A stretch of 64,000 nt of DNA, taken from NCBI GenBank assembly GCA_029262275.1, contig JAJCZS010000011.1:1-64000 (forward strand), in the 5' to 3' direction. This document shows, piece after piece, positions 16,527 through 24,811 of this stretch. Numbering within the stretch: position 1 is the stretch's first letter; every line of letters begins with the position of its first letter. Made by a program: the position numbers and the translations under genes. The notes beneath the pieces are model-generated. The model was not told where the DNA came from and made no database searches. It was given only the letters and a program-made list of their open reading frames with translations. Origin of the DNA: Deltaproteobacteria bacterium. Lineage in GTDB: Bacteria; Desulfobacterota_D; UBA1144; Nemesobacterales; UBA2774.

Positions 16527-17279
16527 ATGGAAATGGACGTTGCGGGCATAGTAGCTCAATGGATTGAGCAATCCAATAAGATTGTTATTCTAACAGGAGA
16601 GGAGCTGTCCTCCGAGTCAGGATTACCTGATTTCTTGGATTCGGGGGTAAACCCGCACATTCGAGATTTCAGAGAAAACAAAGAGATAAAAGCTAATTAT
16701 TGGAAAAAGATTAAAGAGATCTACCCATCCATCATCAATGCTGAACCTAGCCCCTCTCACCAAGCTTTGACAGAGTTAGAGATGATCTCGGGACTAGACT
16801 GTATTTTCACACAAGCAATGTATGGTCTCCATCACAAAGCGGGGAGCTCAAATGTAATTGAGTTAAACAGCTCCATACTCTGGGTTAACTGTATGAGCTG
16901 TGGTAAGGATTATTCCACTGATGAAATCCTAAGCATGATAGAGAGAGGGGATGAAATTCCTAAGTGCGCTGGGTGCGGTAGCGATCAGCTAAAACCTCCG
17001 CTCTCTTTTCCTGGACAGCCTCCACCACACTGGGAAGCTAGAGAAGCATGGATTAGGTTGCATAATGCGGATCTTTTCATTATAGCGGGCGCATCCCTGG
17101 AGCATGAACCAGTGGCATCTTATCCCTTTTTGGCTAAGGAAAGAGACATCAAGGTTGTAATAATAAGCGAGAACCAAAGTCCGGCTGATGACCATGTTGA
17201 TGCTGTAATTTACGGTAAACCTTCACAAGTACTTCCATACATAGTAGGTAAAATCAAAGAAGGTATTACCATTACATAG
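16527..17279 (+). CDS. Degenerate Sir2-family protein (pseudo-sirtuin)
   Basis: The 250-residue protein follows the sirtuin fold end to end, but the catalytic motifs are altered. The NAD loop normally reading GAGIS..SGIPDFR is GEELSSESGLPDFL. TQNID is TQAMY. The catalytic-His motif ELHG is ELNSS, so the general base is Asn. The zinc ribbon cysteines remain (CMSC and CAGC), as do GASLEHEPVA and the closing EVLP-like helix (SQVLPYIV). NAD-dependent deacylation is therefore unlikely, and a binding or scaffold role is inferred. ATG 16527 fits the promoter; a TTG at 16497 lies upstream of the -10 box and is rejected. Confidence 0.8.
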   Translation: MEMDVAGIVAQWIEQSNKIVILTGEELSSESGLPDFLDSGVNPHIRDFRENKEIKANYWKKIKEIYPSIINAEPSPSHQALTELEMISGLDCIFTQAMYGLHHKAGSSNVIELNSSILWVNCMSCGKDYSTDEILSMIERGDEIPKCAGCGSDQLKPPLSFPGQPPPHWEAREAWIRLHNADLFIIAGASLEHEPVASYPFLAKERDIKVVIISENQSPADDHVDAVIYGKPSQVLPYIVGKIKEGITIT

Positions 17280-17346
17280 CAAGTACCTTTTAAAATTAAA
17301 CTGAGTCAGCAATAATTATCTGGAAGCATTTATCAAAGGAGAAATA

Positions 17347-18831
17347 ATGGCGCAGGAAAAGTCAATTTCAGATGAAGTAAAAAAGTATGCATCAAATATC
17401 GATCGTGATATTTATACAGTAAGTAACATTCCTGAGGAAGTTATTGCTGTAATATTTGCTTACGTTAGCCGAAGCCCCAAAGGATTTAGAGAGAACATAG
17501 GAAATGTAATACAAGAGGAGCAGTTGGGGCAGGAAAGAGCAGCTAAATTCCATGAAAAATGGGTCCTAAACTATGGCCACGCCTCAGTTGCAGAACATGC
17601 AGCTGTTCACATGGGCGTTGAAAGGGTCTCACGACTTTTCTCATCCATACTTGAGCTTTCAAATGAGTACATGTCATTTACGGAATATTCTCAAAGATAC
17701 CAGAGCCCCGTTAAGGGAGATTTCTTTACGCCACAGGAATTAGATCAACACAGCGCTTTAAAAAACAAATACATAGAACTCAACAACTATCAGTACGATA
17801 TATATTCTGAGTTAAACGATAAGCTCTTCGAATTTCTTAAAGATACCGTTCCAACGCCTGAGGGCATGGAGGAGCGCGTGCACCATAGGGCGCTTGAAAA
17901 GATCGCATTTGAAGATGCCAGGTACGCACTTAATCTCGCCACTTATACCAATTTGGGTATGACTGCAAACGCAAGAGCGATTGAGGACTGTCTTACTAAG
18001 CTTTTATCCAGCCCATACTCAGAGGTGAGAACAAGGGCACAGGAGATGAAAGAAGAAGTCAAATTCTCTGTTCCAACTCTGGTTAAATACGCTAATGAGA
18101 ATGAGTATATAGTTGAGACAAGAAAAGCAGTTCAAGGTTTGACCAAACAAATGGTCTATAAACACTCTACTCAGACTTCGGACAAATCATATGAAGTAAA
18201 TCTACTTAACTGGACTGGTAAAGATTCATCAAACGCTGAAGAGCAAGCAATAGATACAATGGTGAAAGCTATACTGTTTGAACATTCTGTATCAAGTTAT
18301 GAAGAGATTAATAAAGTTATAGATGGTAGAGCTCTTGATGAAAAATTAGAGGTACTAAAGAGATCTTTAGAAAAATTAGGAAAATTCGACAACCCCGTAA
18401 ATGCTCTCAAACTTGTTAGTTACGATGTAGAATTTGTAATAAGTGAGGCTTGCTGGCATCAGCTCCTTCGCCACAGAAAAGTTAGTTGGATAGTACAAGA
18501 GCCGGGAATCACAAGCGGTATCACTGTTCCTCCCCATATAGAGAAATCAGGCACTGAGGATTTGCTTAGAAAAGCAGTTTCTGAGAGTGAGAATCTATAT
18601 AAGGAGCTCATCCAAGAAAACCTCCCTGAAGTAGCAAGCTACGTAGTTACTAATGCGCATAACAGAAGAATGTTAGGAAGTTTCGATTTATGGGAGCTGT
18701 ATCATCTAATAAATTTAAGGATGTCTGAAGGTGCGCAGTGGGACATCAAAAACATAACCGGCATTTTGGCCGAACAAATAGGAAAACATCACCCTAATCT
18801 TGTAAAATCAGCTCTTAAAAGATTGGATTAG
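17347..18831 (+). CDS. Double-length ThyX-family (FAD-dependent thymidylate synthase-like) protein
   Basis: The 494-residue protein contains two ThyX-like halves. The N-terminal half has GHASVAEHAAVHMGVERVSR and FTEYSQRYQ. The C-terminal half has CWHQLLRHRKVSW, RMLGSFDLWELYHLINLR and AQWDIKN. The signature RHRxxS is present only in the second half, and FTEYSQRY only in the first. An active site may therefore be assembled between halves, or activity may be changed. Standard ThyX is about 220-250 residues; long forms exist in some bacteria. If active it makes dTMP with reduced flavin and methylene-tetrahydrofolate. A GGAG Shine-Dalgarno lies before the ATG. Confidence 0.8.
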   Translation: MAQEKSISDEVKKYASNIDRDIYTVSNIPEEVIAVIFAYVSRSPKGFRENIGNVIQEEQLGQERAAKFHEKWVLNYGHASVAEHAAVHMGVERVSRLFSSILELSNEYMSFTEYSQRYQSPVKGDFFTPQELDQHSALKNKYIELNNYQYDIYSELNDKLFEFLKDTVPTPEGMEERVHHRALEKIAFEDARYALNLATYTNLGMTANARAIEDCLTKLLSSPYSEVRTRAQEMKEEVKFSVPTLVKYANENEYIVETRKAVQGLTKQMVYKHSTQTSDKSYEVNLLNWTGKDSSNAEEQAIDTMVKAILFEHSVSSYEEINKVIDGRALDEKLEVLKRSLEKLGKFDNPVNALKLVSYDVEFVISEACWHQLLRHRKVSWIVQEPGITSGITVPPHIEKSGTEDLLRKAVSESENLYKELIQENLPEVASYVVTNAHNRRMLGSFDLWELYHLINLRMSEGAQWDIKNITGILAEQIGKHHPNLVKSALKRLD

Positions 18832-18840
18832 GAAAAATGA

Positions 18841-19026
18841 ATGAAGATAACGAAGTGCGATAACTGCGGATATGAAATTACGATGAAGACCAGTACGTGC
18901 CCAAGCTGCGGAGAGAAGATTGGGATAAAAATCGGGGGCATCAAGGGATTAACCAGGAGAATCATTTTATTTCTTATGGCTATGTATATTATTTACTCTG
19001 CAGTAAAATTTTTCATTGAAACATAA
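18841..19026 (+). CDS. Small zinc-ribbon membrane protein
   Basis: The 61-residue protein has an N-terminal zinc ribbon (CDNC at residues 6-9 and CPSC at 20-23) followed by one transmembrane segment at about residues 38-55 (RRIILFLMAMYIIYSAVKF). The gene starts nine bases after the thyX-like stop, with AGGAAAA as a weak Shine-Dalgarno. The function is unknown. The layout is like other small zinc-ribbon, single-helix proteins of bacterial membranes. Confidence 0.7.
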   Translation: MKITKCDNCGYEITMKTSTCPSCGEKIGIKIGGIKGLTRRIILFLMAMYIIYSAVKFFIET

Positions 19027-19047
19027 TTTTTATTATCAAGATAAAAA

Positions 19048-19557
19048 ATGGCTAACTCAGAACACGTAAAGAACATAAAACAAGGTATTGAGCACTGGAA
19101 CAAGTGGAGAGACCAAAACCCCGACACAGTGCCGGACTTGGCTTGGGCCAATCTTGTGGGGGTCGATCTAAACGGGGCGAATCTGGAAGGCGCAATCATG
19201 AAGCTCGCTTTTTGTAGAGGAGGAAACCTAGAAGGTGTGAATTTCAAAAATGCCAATCTGTACGGCATTAACCTTGAGGAATCAAACTCAACAAATGCAG
19301 AGATGGAAGGGGCAAACCTCGAAGGAGCCCATCTGAGAATGGCAGATCTCTCAGGCGCCAATTTGAGAAACGCAAACATGAAACTAACGAATTTACAGCA
19401 CGCCGTCTTAAACAATACCGATTTAACCGGAGCCTTAAAACTTACGCTAGAGCATTTTGAAGAAGTGAAATCAATATCCGGCGCCAAACTGGACTCTCAA
19501 ATATTAGAGCAGATTCAAGACAAGATTCCTGAGCTCCTAGATTCTAAGTCTGATTGA
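19048..19557 (+). CDS. Pentapeptide-repeat protein
   Basis: The 169-residue protein carries a run of A(D/N)LXX pentapeptides from about residues 35 to 130 (VDLNGANLEGA, CRGGNLEGVNF, ANLYGINLEE, ANLEGAHLRMADLSGANLRN). These fold into a right-handed quadrilateral beta-helix. Helical caps flank the repeats. No signal peptide is seen. Some relatives mimic DNA and bind gyrase, but nothing here identifies a target. TATTAT at 19031-19036 lies 11 bases before the ATG, so a leaderless start is possible. Confidence 0.85.
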   Translation: MANSEHVKNIKQGIEHWNKWRDQNPDTVPDLAWANLVGVDLNGANLEGAIMKLAFCRGGNLEGVNFKNANLYGINLEESNSTNAEMEGANLEGAHLRMADLSGANLRNANMKLTNLQHAVLNNTDLTGALKLTLEHFEEVKSISGAKLDSQILEQIQDKIPELLDSKSD

Positions 19558-19600
19558 TCCTTCTTGACTATACGATCTCTATCTAAAATACTTCTAAGCA

Positions 19601-20767
19601 ATGGAAGATCAACCTTCATTTAAAAAACTTCTTAAAGACCGTATATACACAGTCTCTGAAATTACGTCCAGAATCAAGGAAACCATAGAGGAAGAGATTG
19701 GCTTTGAGTATGTTTGGATCGTGGGAGAGATCTCTAATTTTAGAGGAAATTACTCAAGCGGCCACTGGTACTTCTCTCTTAAGGATAGTGAAACACAGAT
19801 ATCCGCCGTGTGTTTTAAGTGGGCAAATCAGTATATTAAATTTGTCCCTGAAGACAGCATGGAAGTTATATGTTGCGGCCAGATAAGCGTCTATGAAAAA
19901 CAGGGCTCCTATCAGATAAATATTAGATACATTGAGCCAAAAGGAGTTGGCGCTCAAGCGCTTGCGTTAGAGCAGCTAAAAGAGAAGCTTCTAAAAGAGG
20001 GACTCTTTGATGAAGAGAGAAAGCGCCCTCTACCATATCTTGCCAGAAATATTGGCATAGTCACCTCTCCAACCGGTGCTGCGCTACAAGACATTTTAAA
20101 GGTACTGGACAGACGGTTTTCTAATCTAGATATATTAATTTCCCCAACCAGAGTACAAGGGGATGAGGCTCCAGGAGAGATTGTTAAAGCGCTTGGCAAA
20201 TTATACAAACAAGATACAGATATAATCATACTTGCACGCGGGGGGGGCTCTAAAGAAGACCTCTGGGCTTTTAATGACGAGAAAGTTGCAAGAGAGATTG
20301 CTAAATCACCTGTTCCCTTAATTTCAGCTGTAGGACATGAGATAGATATCACCATAGCAGACCTAGTAGCCGACGTAAGAGCAGCTACGCCATCTATGGC
20401 AGCAGAGATAGCAGTTAGGGAGAAATCAGAGCTTAAAGAAGACATAAACTATCTAAAAGAGCAGATTGCTTTTGCACTTAATAATAGAGTTGAGATATTT
20501 GCAAGGGAAATTGATCAGCTTCAGACTGAATTTCTCTATTCAGTACAAGTAAAAGTTGATTCTGCCTCATCCGAGCTCAGCAGCCTTGCAGGAAACTTAG
20601 ATGCCCTAAGCCCCTTGAAAGTACTTGATCGTGGCTACAGCATAACTCAAAAGCTTCCGAAGAAACAAATAGTCAAAGATTCTAAGAAACTGAAGAAGGG
20701 TGATGAAGTACTAATAAGTTTTAATAAGGGAGAAGCTAAGTGCACAGTAAAGGAAACCAAAAGCTAG
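19601..20767 (+). CDS. xseA: Exodeoxyribonuclease VII large subunit
   Basis: The 388-residue protein is the nuclease subunit of ExoVII, which degrades single-stranded DNA with the small subunit XseB. The OB-fold tRNA_anti-like domain (about residues 30-115: YVWIVGEISNFRGNYSSGHWYFSLKD) is followed by the catalytic domain (NIGIVTSPTGAALQDILKVL, then ILARGGGSKEDLWAFNDE and SAVGHEIDITIADLVADVRAATPSMAAE) and a coiled C-terminus. It is shorter than the E. coli protein because the C-terminal coiled coil is reduced. TAAAAT at 19584-19589 is 11 bases from the ATG with no Shine-Dalgarno. The end overlaps the convergent gene by four bases. xseB is not next to it. Confidence 0.9.
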   Translation: MEDQPSFKKLLKDRIYTVSEITSRIKETIEEEIGFEYVWIVGEISNFRGNYSSGHWYFSLKDSETQISAVCFKWANQYIKFVPEDSMEVICCGQISVYEKQGSYQINIRYIEPKGVGAQALALEQLKEKLLKEGLFDEERKRPLPYLARNIGIVTSPTGAALQDILKVLDRRFSNLDILISPTRVQGDEAPGEIVKALGKLYKQDTDIIILARGGGSKEDLWAFNDEKVAREIAKSPVPLISAVGHEIDITIADLVADVRAATPSMAAEIAVREKSELKEDINYLKEQIAFALNNRVEIFAREIDQLQTEFLYSVQVKVDSASSELSSLAGNLDALSPLKVLDRGYSITQKLPKKQIVKDSKKLKKGDEVLISFNKGEAKCTVKETKS

Positions 20768-21771
20768 TCTGATAAATTATTCAATTCCGGCACTTCTAAA
20801 AGATTAACCCCTGATACAAGAAACAAATTCTGCACCTCTTTACTGGGCATATTGTCAGTGAACACATATTTAATTCTGTCCCCAAGGTCCTTTCTGATTT
20901 TCTTCTCACGAGATGTACCATTCAAACTAGACATAGACTTCTCAAATATATCATTAAGTCCGTCACTGGTTTCAAAGAGTATGGTAGGCATAACTTCTAA
21001 GATATCTTCATAGAAGTCTTTCCTGGATTCTGCAACCGCTGCTCTTGTACCCATATAAAAAGTTAAGTAATTGATAAAAGTTGAGAAAGGGCTGGCACTA
21101 GTCATATAGGAAAAAGATTGATCCTCAATACCAATTTGGGAATATTTCTCCGAAGCTGCGGCAAGTATATCCATAAAAGCACCCTGGCTTACTTCCCTTA
21201 TAGTATCACTTTCTAAGTCAGTGAATATGGCGGCTAAATCATCCGGGCTCACATTTTGAGAAGCCTGAGTTAAATCATCATGAAGCTTCTTTCTTTTCAT
21301 TAAGCCTGCTTTGAGGACAAGTTTGAAATTAATAATCTTCTCATGTTTAATCCTTATATCTGAGTAGAAAATTATTTTCTCTACGTTCTTAAAATCGTCC
21401 TGCCGCTCTACAATCTCACTTAAGATATTATCAGGTTCTATAAAAATTATTTTAGCGTCTAGTTTATTTACAGTATTTTTTATTCCATCAAAATCTACTT
21501 CTTGCGGAAGCGGCACTACAACTCCCCCAAGATGGTAAATGGCAATCTCCGTTGCGATAGAGTCAAGATTATTTGAGGATGCTATAATAGCTTTGTCTCC
21601 AGAGGAGAATCCTAGATCCATAAGAAAGCTAGCTATATTCTTAACCTCACGGTCAAAATCAAGCCACGTAATCTGCTTCCAGCTCCAGCCATCTCTACGT
21701 TGAAATAAAAGCCTGGTTCCGTGCTCTTTTACTCTATTTGCTATTAATTCTGGAATAGTTCTTTCACTCAT
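20764..21771 (-). CDS. Truncated, degenerate acyl-CoA synthetase-like protein
   Basis: The 335-residue protein matches the N-terminal half of long-chain AMP-binding ligases. It has TIPELIANRVKEHG...LLFQRRDG, then SWKQITWLDFDREV, the GDKAIIASSNN strand, and 'DDLAAIF' where the nucleotide-binding loop follows. That loop, normally YTSGTTGxPKG, is replaced by TDLESDTIREVSQG, with no Gly-rich signature. The following regions are alignable (GTRAAVAES, EVMPTILFE), but the C-terminal third of the family is absent. Adenylation is therefore unlikely. The frame is intact over its whole length, so it may be kept for another role. It overlaps the xseA end by four bases. Confidence 0.75.
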   Translation of the reverse strand: MSERTIPELIANRVKEHGTRLLFQRRDGWSWKQITWLDFDREVKNIASFLMDLGFSSGDKAIIASSNNLDSIATEIAIYHLGGVVVPLPQEVDFDGIKNTVNKLDAKIIFIEPDNILSEIVERQDDFKNVEKIIFYSDIRIKHEKIINFKLVLKAGLMKRKKLHDDLTQASQNVSPDDLAAIFTDLESDTIREVSQGAFMDILAAASEKYSQIGIEDQSFSYMTSASPFSTFINYLTFYMGTRAAVAESRKDFYEDILEVMPTILFETSDGLNDIFEKSMSSLNGTSREKKIRKDLGDRIKYVFTDNMPSKEVQNLFLVSGVNLLEVPELNNLSD

Positions 21772-21851
21772 ATAAAATCCCTTTAATGTTAATTAGAATA
21801 TTTTTTGAAGATACCGTGTAAAATATACAGTAAAACTGACAATTTGAAACC

Positions 21852-23210
21852 ATGAGACAATTAGAAAAATTAAAGCCATTCCCAAGCGAGCTTCTGGACT
21901 TCGCTAAAGAGGTAGTTATCCAACTTAGAGAAGCTGGACATAAAGCCTATTGCGTAGGCGGGTGCACAAGAGATACTCTAATTGGCATTGAGCCAAAAGA
22001 ATATGATATAACCACAAGCGCTACCCCTGAGGAAGTATCTGAAATATTTCCCCATACAGTACCTATCGGTGTTAGCTTCGGCGTAATTCTAGTAATCACC
22101 GGCAAATATCAATTTGAGGTAGCAACTTTCAGAAAAGACCAGAACTACTCAGATGGGAGACATCCAGACAACGTTACATATAGCCATGACGAGCAAGAGG
22201 ACGTCCTTAGACGGGACTTTACGATAAACGGCATGCTCTATGACCCGGTCTCCCAAGAAGTGATAGATTACGTTGGCGGAATGGAAGACCTAAACAAAAA
22301 AATAGTCAGAACTATTGGAGATCCCTCTGAGCGCTTTAATGAAGACAAGCTTAGAATGATGAGGGCTATAAGGTTTAGCTCCAGATATAACTTTGAGCTC
22401 GATCTAGATACTTTTTATGCAATAGAAAAACTAGCTTCCGACATCACACAGGTAAGCAGTGAGAGGATAAGAGATGAAATCCTTAAAATTATCACTCAGA
22501 GCAACCCTGGACATGGAATCAAGATGTTATCTGAAAGCGGTTTGCTTAAATATGTGCTTCCTGATGTTGAGATTATGAAAGGGGTAGAACAGCCTCCGGA
22601 GTTTCATCCTGAGGGAGATGTTTTCGTTCACACATGCTTAGTGCTTGATAAGTTGTTTAAAAACCAAGGTGGAATTGTTTCGCCAGAGCTAGGCATGGGA
22701 GCTCTGCTTCACGATGTAGGCAAACCGCCAACATTTTCAGTTTCAGACAGAATCAGATTTAATGGACACGACCGTCTGGGTGCAGATATGTCTAAGAAGA
22801 TCTGCCAAGAACTTAAATTTTCTAACAAACAGATAGAAATAATATATGCACTTATAAAAGAGCACTTAAAATTCAAAGACGTTTTTAATATGAAAAAAAG
22901 TACTCTTAAGCGCTTTATAGTAATGCCGCACTTTGAAGAGCACATGGCATTACATCTTGCAGATTGCGAAGCCAGCCATGGTATAACTGCTGCCTACAAT
23001 TTTATCATGGAGAAGTTTGATGAATTCGAAGATGAAGAAATCAGACCCACTCCTCTTCTAACTGGAAAAGAGCTTATAGAGATGGGATACAAGCCAGGCC
23101 CCCTTTTCTCTGAAATACTTAATTTCATAGAAGAGGCACAACTAGAGGGAGATATTAAAAACTCCGAAGAAGCAAAACAGGCTGTTTCTAAAAAGTATCC
23201 TGCCAAATAA
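21852..23210 (+). CDS. CCA-adding enzyme / poly(A) polymerase family with HD domain
   Basis: The 452-residue nucleotidyltransferase acts on tRNA 3' ends or adds A tails. The class II polymerase-beta head has GG (CVGGCTRDTLIG) and the carboxylates in EYDITTSATPEE. Next come VATFRKDQNYSDGRHP, a binding helix (RRDFTINGMLYDP) and the neck (ERFNEDKLRMMRAIRFSSRYNFELD). An HD phosphohydrolase domain (LLHDVGKPPT, GHDRLGADMSKK) fills the C-terminal half, as in CCA-adding enzymes with repair or phosphatase activity. CCA addition versus polyadenylation cannot be decided from sequence. The tRNA-Ala here already encodes CCA. Confidence 0.87.
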   Translation: MRQLEKLKPFPSELLDFAKEVVIQLREAGHKAYCVGGCTRDTLIGIEPKEYDITTSATPEEVSEIFPHTVPIGVSFGVILVITGKYQFEVATFRKDQNYSDGRHPDNVTYSHDEQEDVLRRDFTINGMLYDPVSQEVIDYVGGMEDLNKKIVRTIGDPSERFNEDKLRMMRAIRFSSRYNFELDLDTFYAIEKLASDITQVSSERIRDEILKIITQSNPGHGIKMLSESGLLKYVLPDVEIMKGVEQPPEFHPEGDVFVHTCLVLDKLFKNQGGIVSPELGMGALLHDVGKPPTFSVSDRIRFNGHDRLGADMSKKICQELKFSNKQIEIIYALIKEHLKFKDVFNMKKSTLKRFIVMPHFEEHMALHLADCEASHGITAAYNFIMEKFDEFEDEEIRPTPLLTGKELIEMGYKPGPLFSEILNFIEEAQLEGDIKNSEEAKQAVSKKYPAK

Positions 23211-23319
23211 TACAAGATTAAACCTATTCAATTCCTCTCAAACCCTATCAACATCAAGATTTGAGATACTCAGAATGAAAATAGTTTAATCTCTGGGAAA
23301 AAATGATAAGAACTAAATT

Positions 23320-23346
23320 GGGGGAAGCTTGTATTAAACTTCCCCC
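23320..23346 (-). terminator. Hairpin ending the F0 gene cluster
   Basis: GGGGGAAG and CTTCCCCC form a perfect 8-bp stem with an 11-base loop, 9 bases past the atpE stop. The following minus-strand sequence is T-rich but lacks a solid T tract, so termination strength is uncertain. It may also end the convergent nucleotidyltransferase transcript. Confidence 0.55.
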
Positions 23347-23354
23347 AGCTGTAG

Positions 23355-23678
23355 TTATATTTTTCCTTGAAGCAAGAATGCTATGAGAAGAGCATAAATA
23401 ACGAGTGACTCTATAAGAGCAAGACCAATAATCATTGGTGTAAGAATCTTCGAGCTCGCACCAGGATTTCTAGCAATTCCGCTTAACGCTGCAGCAGTTG
23501 CTCGTCCCTGACCCAAGCCAGCCACACCAGCTGCTATTCCGATACCAAGCCCAGCACCTAGAGCAAGTCCTAACTTCGTTAATTCACCATTGCCTTCAGC
23601 AGCATGTGCTGATTCCGGAATAAAAGCTGCAATCATAGCAACTCCAAATATCGAAAGTAATGATAACGCCTTTTTCAT
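23355..23678 (-). CDS. atpE: ATP synthase subunit c with signal-peptide-like N-terminus
   Basis: The 107-residue protein is the rotor-ring subunit. Residues 1-27 look like a cleavable signal peptide (KKALSLLSIFGVAMIAAF...AHAAEG), a feature known in some bacterial c subunits. The hairpin follows: helix 1 with GLGQGRATAAA, the polar loop ARNPGA, and helix 2 with GLALIESLVIYAL. The ion-carrying carboxylate is E90. Q57, S91 and Y95 occupy the positions that make up the sodium-binding signature of Na+-type rings. AAAGGAGG precedes the ATG at 23678; a longer frame is rejected. F1 genes are not in the window. Confidence 0.92.
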   Translation of the reverse strand: MKKALSLLSIFGVAMIAAFIPESAHAAEGNGELTKLGLALGAGLGIGIAAGVAGLGQGRATAAALSGIARNPGASSKILTPMIIGLALIESLVIYALLIAFLLQGKI

Positions 23679-23736
23679 TTGTCTACCTCCTTTTCGTTGA
23701 GTAGGTCGTTTTTTTTGATAACTTTGTATTCTAAAT

Positions 23737-24435
23737 TTATTCAATATCTGTATCATGAGCTGTTGCAAGCGATATATATATTGCTGAAAGAACTGTAAAG
23801 ATAAATGCCTGCAGTATCGACACAAAAATTCCAAGTCCTACGAATATTGCTGGAAGAACAAAGTGGAGAAGGTTGGTAAAAACTCCAAGGACCATATGGT
23901 CTCCTGTAATATTCATAAAAAGCCTGAGTGAAAGCGATATAGGCCTAACAAAGTGACTTATAAGCTCTATGATAAACATAAGCGGCGCCAAGAATATCAC
24001 AGGGCCCGCAAAGTGTTTTAAATATTCAATGCCATTTTCTTTAAAACCATAGTAGTTATACATAATAAAAATCACAATACCGCATGCAACTGGCACATTG
24101 AAATTACCTGTAGGTGGTAAAAAACCAGGCACAATACCAAGCAGATTTGCAAACAGGATAAAGAAGAATGATCCGGCTAAAAGCGGGAAATATGTTTTTG
24201 CCTTTTCCCTTGAGCCAAGCATATTAGTAAAAAGATCAAAAAGGAAATCAATAGTTAAAATCTCGAAGATTGTCCTTATAGAAAACTTATCATCAGGCAG
24301 CACCGAGTCATCGTTTGAAAGAGATTTAGAAATCTTTAACCCTGCCAAAGCTAAGAGTATAAGAACTAATATTGAGCCTAAAATATAATCGTATTTATCT
24401 AAACCCAGTAGAGTAAACCAGCTAAAGTGATCCAT
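23737..24435 (-). CDS. atpB: ATP synthase subunit a
   Basis: The 232-residue membrane stator subunit forms the ion half-channels against the c-ring. Five to six hydrophobic helices are visible. The essential Arg lies in SLSLRLFMNITGDH (about residue 173), with conserved polar residues in the last helix (LQAFIFTVLSAIYISLATAHD). Its start overlaps the atpI-like stop by 14 bases, and atpE follows 58 bases downstream, so the F0 genes are one operon. Confidence 0.93.
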   Translation of the reverse strand: MDHFSWFTLLGLDKYDYILGSILVLILLALAGLKISKSLSNDDSVLPDDKFSIRTIFEILTIDFLFDLFTNMLGSREKAKTYFPLLAGSFFFILFANLLGIVPGFLPPTGNFNVPVACGIVIFIMYNYYGFKENGIEYLKHFAGPVIFLAPLMFIIELISHFVRPISLSLRLFMNITGDHMVLGVFTNLLHFVLPAIFVGLGIFVSILQAFIFTVLSAIYISLATAHDTDIE

Positions 24436-24811
24436 TGGTGCTCCTTCTTAAATTTTCTCCTATTATTACGATTACCACACCTGTAATTCCTATGAAGAAT
24501 CCGTAGATGTTTACTTCTGTGAAAATAAAAATGCAGGCTACGATACCTATTAAAATCGCCATCTTTATAATAAAGGCGAATATTCCAAATCCAATCGATG
24601 AAGAATTAGAAACAAGGGCATTGACTACAAACTTAATAGCCACATAATTAGCTGTAAATAATACCCCACCTGCAGCAACACCTAAAGCCATCGGCTGAGA
24701 ACCTAGCAAATAGTTAACCACAACCAATATTGCAGTAACTATTAAGCTATATTTCTCTACATTACCTAGTGAATATATGTTAATCAGATTTGTTGCCTTT
24801 TCTGTCATCAA
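24422..24811 (-). CDS. atpI: ATP synthase assembly protein AtpI-like
   Basis: The 129-residue membrane protein has four hydrophobic segments (about residues 18-36, 42-65, 74-98 and 100-118). This fits the UncI/AtpI family that precedes atpB and helps c-ring assembly or Mg2+ supply. It can start at a TTG (24811) or the adjacent ATG (24808). It lies between the AtpZ-like frame and atpB with overlaps on both sides. The assignment rests on topology and position more than on signature residues. Confidence 0.75.
   Translation of the reverse strand: MMTEKATNLINIYSLGNVEKYSLIVTAILVVVNYLLGSQPMALGVAAGGVLFTANYVAIKFVVNALVSNSSSIGFGIFAFIIKMAILIGIVACIFIFTEVNIYGFFIGITGVVIVIIGENLRRSTNGSL

Noticed and set aside
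18993-19487. Long minus-strand frame opposite the pentapeptide-repeat gene
   Set aside because: It is a shadow created by the regular pentapeptide codons; the plus-strand protein has a clear repeat fold.
23679-23834. N-terminal extension of the atpE reading frame
   Set aside because: It overlaps the atpB end, lacks family similarity, and a strong AAAGGAGG sits before the internal ATG at 23678.
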